Assembly: GCA_031378805.1 (NCBI GenBank)
Contig: JANNEO010000022.1
Span: 1-24,401, forward strand
Direction of reading: 5' to 3'
Length of the DNA: 24,401 nt
Source: JADCCX01 sp031378805
GTDB taxonomy: Bacteria > Pseudomonadota > Alphaproteobacteria > Rhizobiales > Beijerinckiaceae
Shown here: piece after piece, positions 22,136 through 24,401 of the stretch
Layout: each line of letters opens with the position of its first letter
How positions within the stretch are numbered: the first letter of the stretch is position 1
The notes under the pieces: generated by a model
Database searches by the model: none
What the model saw: only the letters and a program-made list of their open reading frames with translations
Told to the model about the DNA's origin: nothing
Program-made: the position numbers and the translations under genes

Positions 22136-22426
22136 GTGAAAAATTCTATTTTTGCCTTTGCTTTCGCGCTTCTGTGCGCGTCCTGCAATTCCACCACATC
22201 CGGCATCAGCGAATCCCGAGCCGATCCCCAGGTACGCAAGGCCTGCCCGGCCTTTCGCATGGGCGGCTTCTCAAGCGCCTCGGCACGCACCTACGGCACT
22301 GAGCAGGTCACGATTTTCAAGAACGGCTCACGATTCGAATGCCGCTGCATCGTGAAATCGGCTGAAGGTTTGCCTGTCTGCAACCAGACCCGCTCCTTCC
22401 CTGCGGCTTTGCTGCAGCAAAGCTGA
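22136..22426 (+). CDS. Small probable lipoprotein with the same cysteine motif, second of the pair
   Basis: A 96-residue protein of unknown function. The N-terminus is charged then hydrophobic and ends LLCASCNST, a loose lipobox with Cys17 as the likely lipidated residue, so it should be anchored to a membrane on the periplasmic side. The mature part has KACPAF (Cys37), VTIFKNGS, FECRC (Cys69, Cys71) and VC (Cys82), giving C-x31-C-x-C-x10-C, nearly the spacing of the upstream gene. GTG 22136 is chosen because it places the signal at the N-terminus and has GCGGA upstream; the frame is open from a TTG at 22067, which would add an unsuited 23 residues. It ends 128 bases before nuoE. Confidence 0.65.
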   Translation: MKNSIFAFAFALLCASCNSTTSGISESRADPQVRKACPAFRMGGFSSASARTYGTEQVTIFKNGSRFECRCIVKSAEGLPVCNQTRSFPAALLQQS

Positions 22427-22554
22427 TCGCGGATGCGGAAACAAATCCGCCACTGCGTCATCATTCCTGCGCGAAGGCGATCCATTCGCCCTTGTGCGCT
22501 GCGGTAATGGTGCTAAACCACGGCCAAGACTCTGCATAATCGCGGGAAGTACGT

Positions 22555-23292
22555 ATGTCTGTCCGTCGACTGGCGCCCGAATCGGTGCAGCCAAAAACCT
22601 TCACCTTCACGAAGGAAAATGCTGCCTGGGCCAAGACCATCCTGTCCCAATTTCCTGCTGGCCGCCAGGCTTCCGCCGTGATTCCATTGTTGTGGCGTGC
22701 GCAAGAGCAGCATGACTACTGGCTGCCCAAGGCCGCGATCGAAAATGTTGGCGTGATGCTCGACATGCCCACGATCCGCGTGCTGGAGATCGCAACGTTC
22801 TACACGATGTTCAACCTCGCTCCGGTGGGCCGCCATTTCGTGCAGGTCTGCGGCACGACGCCCTGCCGTCTGCGCTGCGCGGAAAAGATCATCGATATCT
22901 GCAAGTCCGAAATCGGAGAGGAGCGCCATGTCTCTGCAGATGGCGCATTCTCCTGGCTTGAGGTGGAATGCCTGGGTGCCTGCTGCAACGCACCGATGGT
23001 GCAGATCAACAATGATTTCTACGAGGATTTGGACGAGAAGAACTTCACCAAGCTGCTGAAGGACATGCGCGCGGGCAAGCCAGTGAAGATCGGCTCGCAG
23101 ACCGGGCGCGTGTCATCTGAGCCTGCGAAGGGCCAAAAGACGCTGAAGGACAAGGCGCTTTATGATGGCACAGCCACCGGGAGCTGGAAGAAAGCCTTTG
23201 ACGAGCGGGTGAAGAAGGCGGCGGTGGCCAAGAAGCTGGCTGTGGCGGAAGCAGTGAAGGTGGCGAAGGCGTCCATCAGTGAAAAGGCGTGA
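22555..23292 (+). CDS. nuoE: NADH-quinone oxidoreductase subunit E
   Basis: A 245-residue peripheral-arm subunit (24-kDa type) that carries [2Fe-2S] cluster N1a beside NuoF. The four ligands are Cys99 and Cys104 (VCGTTPCRLRC) and Cys139 and Cys143 (VECLGACCNAP). The core ends near residue 185. A tail of about 60 residues rich in Lys and Ala (for example DERVKKAAVAKKLAVAEAVK) follows, longer than in E. coli NuoE. GGGAAG precedes ATG 22555. The gap upstream (22427-22554) holds two short inverted repeats, GCGGA/TCCGC and GGCGA/TCGCC, and no sure promoter. nuoF follows 11 bases downstream. Confidence 0.97.
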   Translation: MSVRRLAPESVQPKTFTFTKENAAWAKTILSQFPAGRQASAVIPLLWRAQEQHDYWLPKAAIENVGVMLDMPTIRVLEIATFYTMFNLAPVGRHFVQVCGTTPCRLRCAEKIIDICKSEIGEERHVSADGAFSWLEVECLGACCNAPMVQINNDFYEDLDEKNFTKLLKDMRAGKPVKIGSQTGRVSSEPAKGQKTLKDKALYDGTATGSWKKAFDERVKKAAVAKKLAVAEAVKVAKASISEKA

Positions 23293-23303
23293 GGGGATGA
23301 ACC

Positions 23304-24401
23304 ATGCTGGCTGACCGGGATCGCATCTTCACCAATCTCTACGGACATCAGGACGCTGGCCTGAAGGCCGCCATCAAGCGCGGCAACTGGGACGGCACGA
23401 AGATGCTGCTGTCCATGGGCCGGGACTGGATCATCGACGAGATGAAGGCATCGGCGCTGCGCGGTCGCGGTGGTGCGGGCTTCCCGACCGGGCTGAAATG
23501 GTCGTTCATGCCCAAGGTGGTGACGGATCGTCCGCATTATCTCGTGGTCAATGCGGATGAATCCGAGCCGGGCACGTGCAAGGACCGCGAGATCATGCGA
23601 CATGATCCGCATCTGCTGGTCGAGGGCTGCCTGCTGGCCTCTTTCGCCATGAGCGCCAACGCCTGCTACATCTACATCCGGGGCGAATACATCGCCGAGC
23701 GCGTGGCACTCCAGAAGGCGATTGACGAAGCCTATGAGGCCAAGCTCATCGGCAAGGACAACAAGAACGGCTGGCCCTTCGATCTGTATCTCGCCCACGG
23801 TGCAGGTGCCTACATCTGCGGCGAAGAGACGGCGCTGCTGGAATCGCTCGAAGGCAAGAAGGGTATGCCGCGCATGAAGCCGCCCTTCCCGGCGAACATG
23901 GGCCTTTATGGTTGCCCCACCACCGTCAACAACGTGGAATCCATCGCGGTCGCAGGCACGATCCTGCGGCGAGGCGCGGGCTGGTTCAAGGGCATCGGTA
24001 CACCCAACAACCACGGCACGAAGCTGTTCTGCATCTCCGGCCACGTGAACACGCCGTGCAATGTGGAAGAGGCACTTGGCCTGACATTCCGCGAGTTGAT
24101 CGACAAGCATTGCGGCGGTGTGCGCGGCGGGTGGGACAATCTGAAGGCCGTGATTCCTGGTGGCTCTTCTGTGCGCATGGTGCCTGCCGAACAGATCATC
24201 GACACGCCGATGGATTTCGACTCGCTGTCCAAGCTGAAGTCCGGATTGGGCACGGCGGCCGTCATCGTCATGGACAAATCGACCGACATCATCCGGGCCA
24301 TCGCCCGCATCAGCTATTTCTACAAGCACGAGAGCTGCGGCCAATGCACGCCCTGCCGCGAAGGCACGGGCTGGATGTGGCGCGTGCTCACCCGCATGGC
24401 T
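23304..24401 (+). CDS. nuoF: NADH-quinone oxidoreductase subunit F (cut by window edge)
   Basis: The first 366 residues of the 51-kDa-type subunit that oxidises NADH with FMN and passes electrons to cluster N3. The nucleotide/FMN region has RGRGGAGFPTG (53-63) and NADESEPGTCKDRE, and the second glycine-rich part is GAGAYICGEETALLESLEG (166-184). The [4Fe-4S] ligands Cys345, Cys348 and Cys351 are in ESCGQCTPCREG; the fourth ligand lies beyond the window. GAGGGGA precedes ATG 23304 by six bases. No stop is met before the right edge. Confidence 0.98.
   Translation, partial: MLADRDRIFTNLYGHQDAGLKAAIKRGNWDGTKMLLSMGRDWIIDEMKASALRGRGGAGFPTGLKWSFMPKVVTDRPHYLVVNADESEPGTCKDREIMRHDPHLLVEGCLLASFAMSANACYIYIRGEYIAERVALQKAIDEAYEAKLIGKDNKNGWPFDLYLAHGAGAYICGEETALLESLEGKKGMPRMKPPFPANMGLYGCPTTVNNVESIAVAGTILRRGAGWFKGIGTPNNHGTKLFCISGHVNTPCNVEEALGLTFRELIDKHCGGVRGGWDNLKAVIPGGSSVRMVPAEQIIDTPMDFDSLSKLKSGLGTAAVIVMDKSTDIIRAIARISYFYKHESCGQCTPCREGTGWMWRVLTRMA

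Noticed and set aside
23160..24344. 394-codon open frame on the minus strand opposite nuoE/nuoF
   Set aside because: nuoF is unmistakable on the plus strand; the antisense translation has no known domain.

Overview
The window is a piece of an alphaproteobacterial chromosome, most likely from the order Hyphomicrobiales (Rhizobiales). The evidence is the clpP-clpX-lon order, a cysteine-free Fur/Mur-type regulator beside mntH, an opgG-opgH glucan pair, a nuoABCDEF run with paired tRNA-Val and tRNA-Asp genes upstream, and coding DNA that is mostly GC-rich. The genus cannot be named from sequence alone. I see no transposase, integrase, CRISPR array or rRNA.

Layout. (1) 1-2101, minus strand: opgH (cut by the left edge) and opgG, which make periplasmic glucans. 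(2) 2335-5629, plus strand: glmU and glmS, the UDP-GlcNAc supply genes, with a strong hairpin between them. (3) 5738-10513: clpP, clpX and lon, the cytosolic ATP-dependent proteolysis cluster. A good heat-shock-type promoter lies before lon and a textbook terminator follows it. (4) 10666-17822: a mixed stretch with tRNA-Val(TAC), a 2H-phosphoesterase-like protein, an exported ClpP-like protein, tRNA-Asp(GTC), a mur/fur regulator convergent with mntH, a thiamine-diphosphate enzyme and a TTC38-like TPR protein. (5) 18020-24401: the NADH dehydrogenase (complex I) operon nuoA, B, C, D, E and F, with nuoF cut by the right edge.

The most unusual part is the nuo operon. It is broken in three places by genes that are not complex I subunits. 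A secreted EF-hand protein sits between nuoA and nuoB. A very AT-rich three-helix membrane protein sits between nuoC and nuoD. Two tandem, mutually related small exported proteins sharing a C-x(31-33)-C-x-C-x10-C pattern sit between nuoD and nuoE. The first two are joined to nuo genes by 4-base start/stop overlaps, so they are built into the operon's translation and are not loose insertions. All of them would act at or outside the inner membrane.

The second point of interest is manganese control. A near-perfect 17-bp palindrome sits on the likely start site of mntH, directly after a TTGACA/AGTAAT promoter, with a mur-like gene next door. Smaller curiosities are an 18-bp tandem repeat that copies the end and stop codon of the TPR gene, and a 36-bp direct repeat before the thiamine-diphosphate enzyme. 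No gap between genes exceeds about 300 bases. All homology calls rest on motif reading by eye, without database searches.
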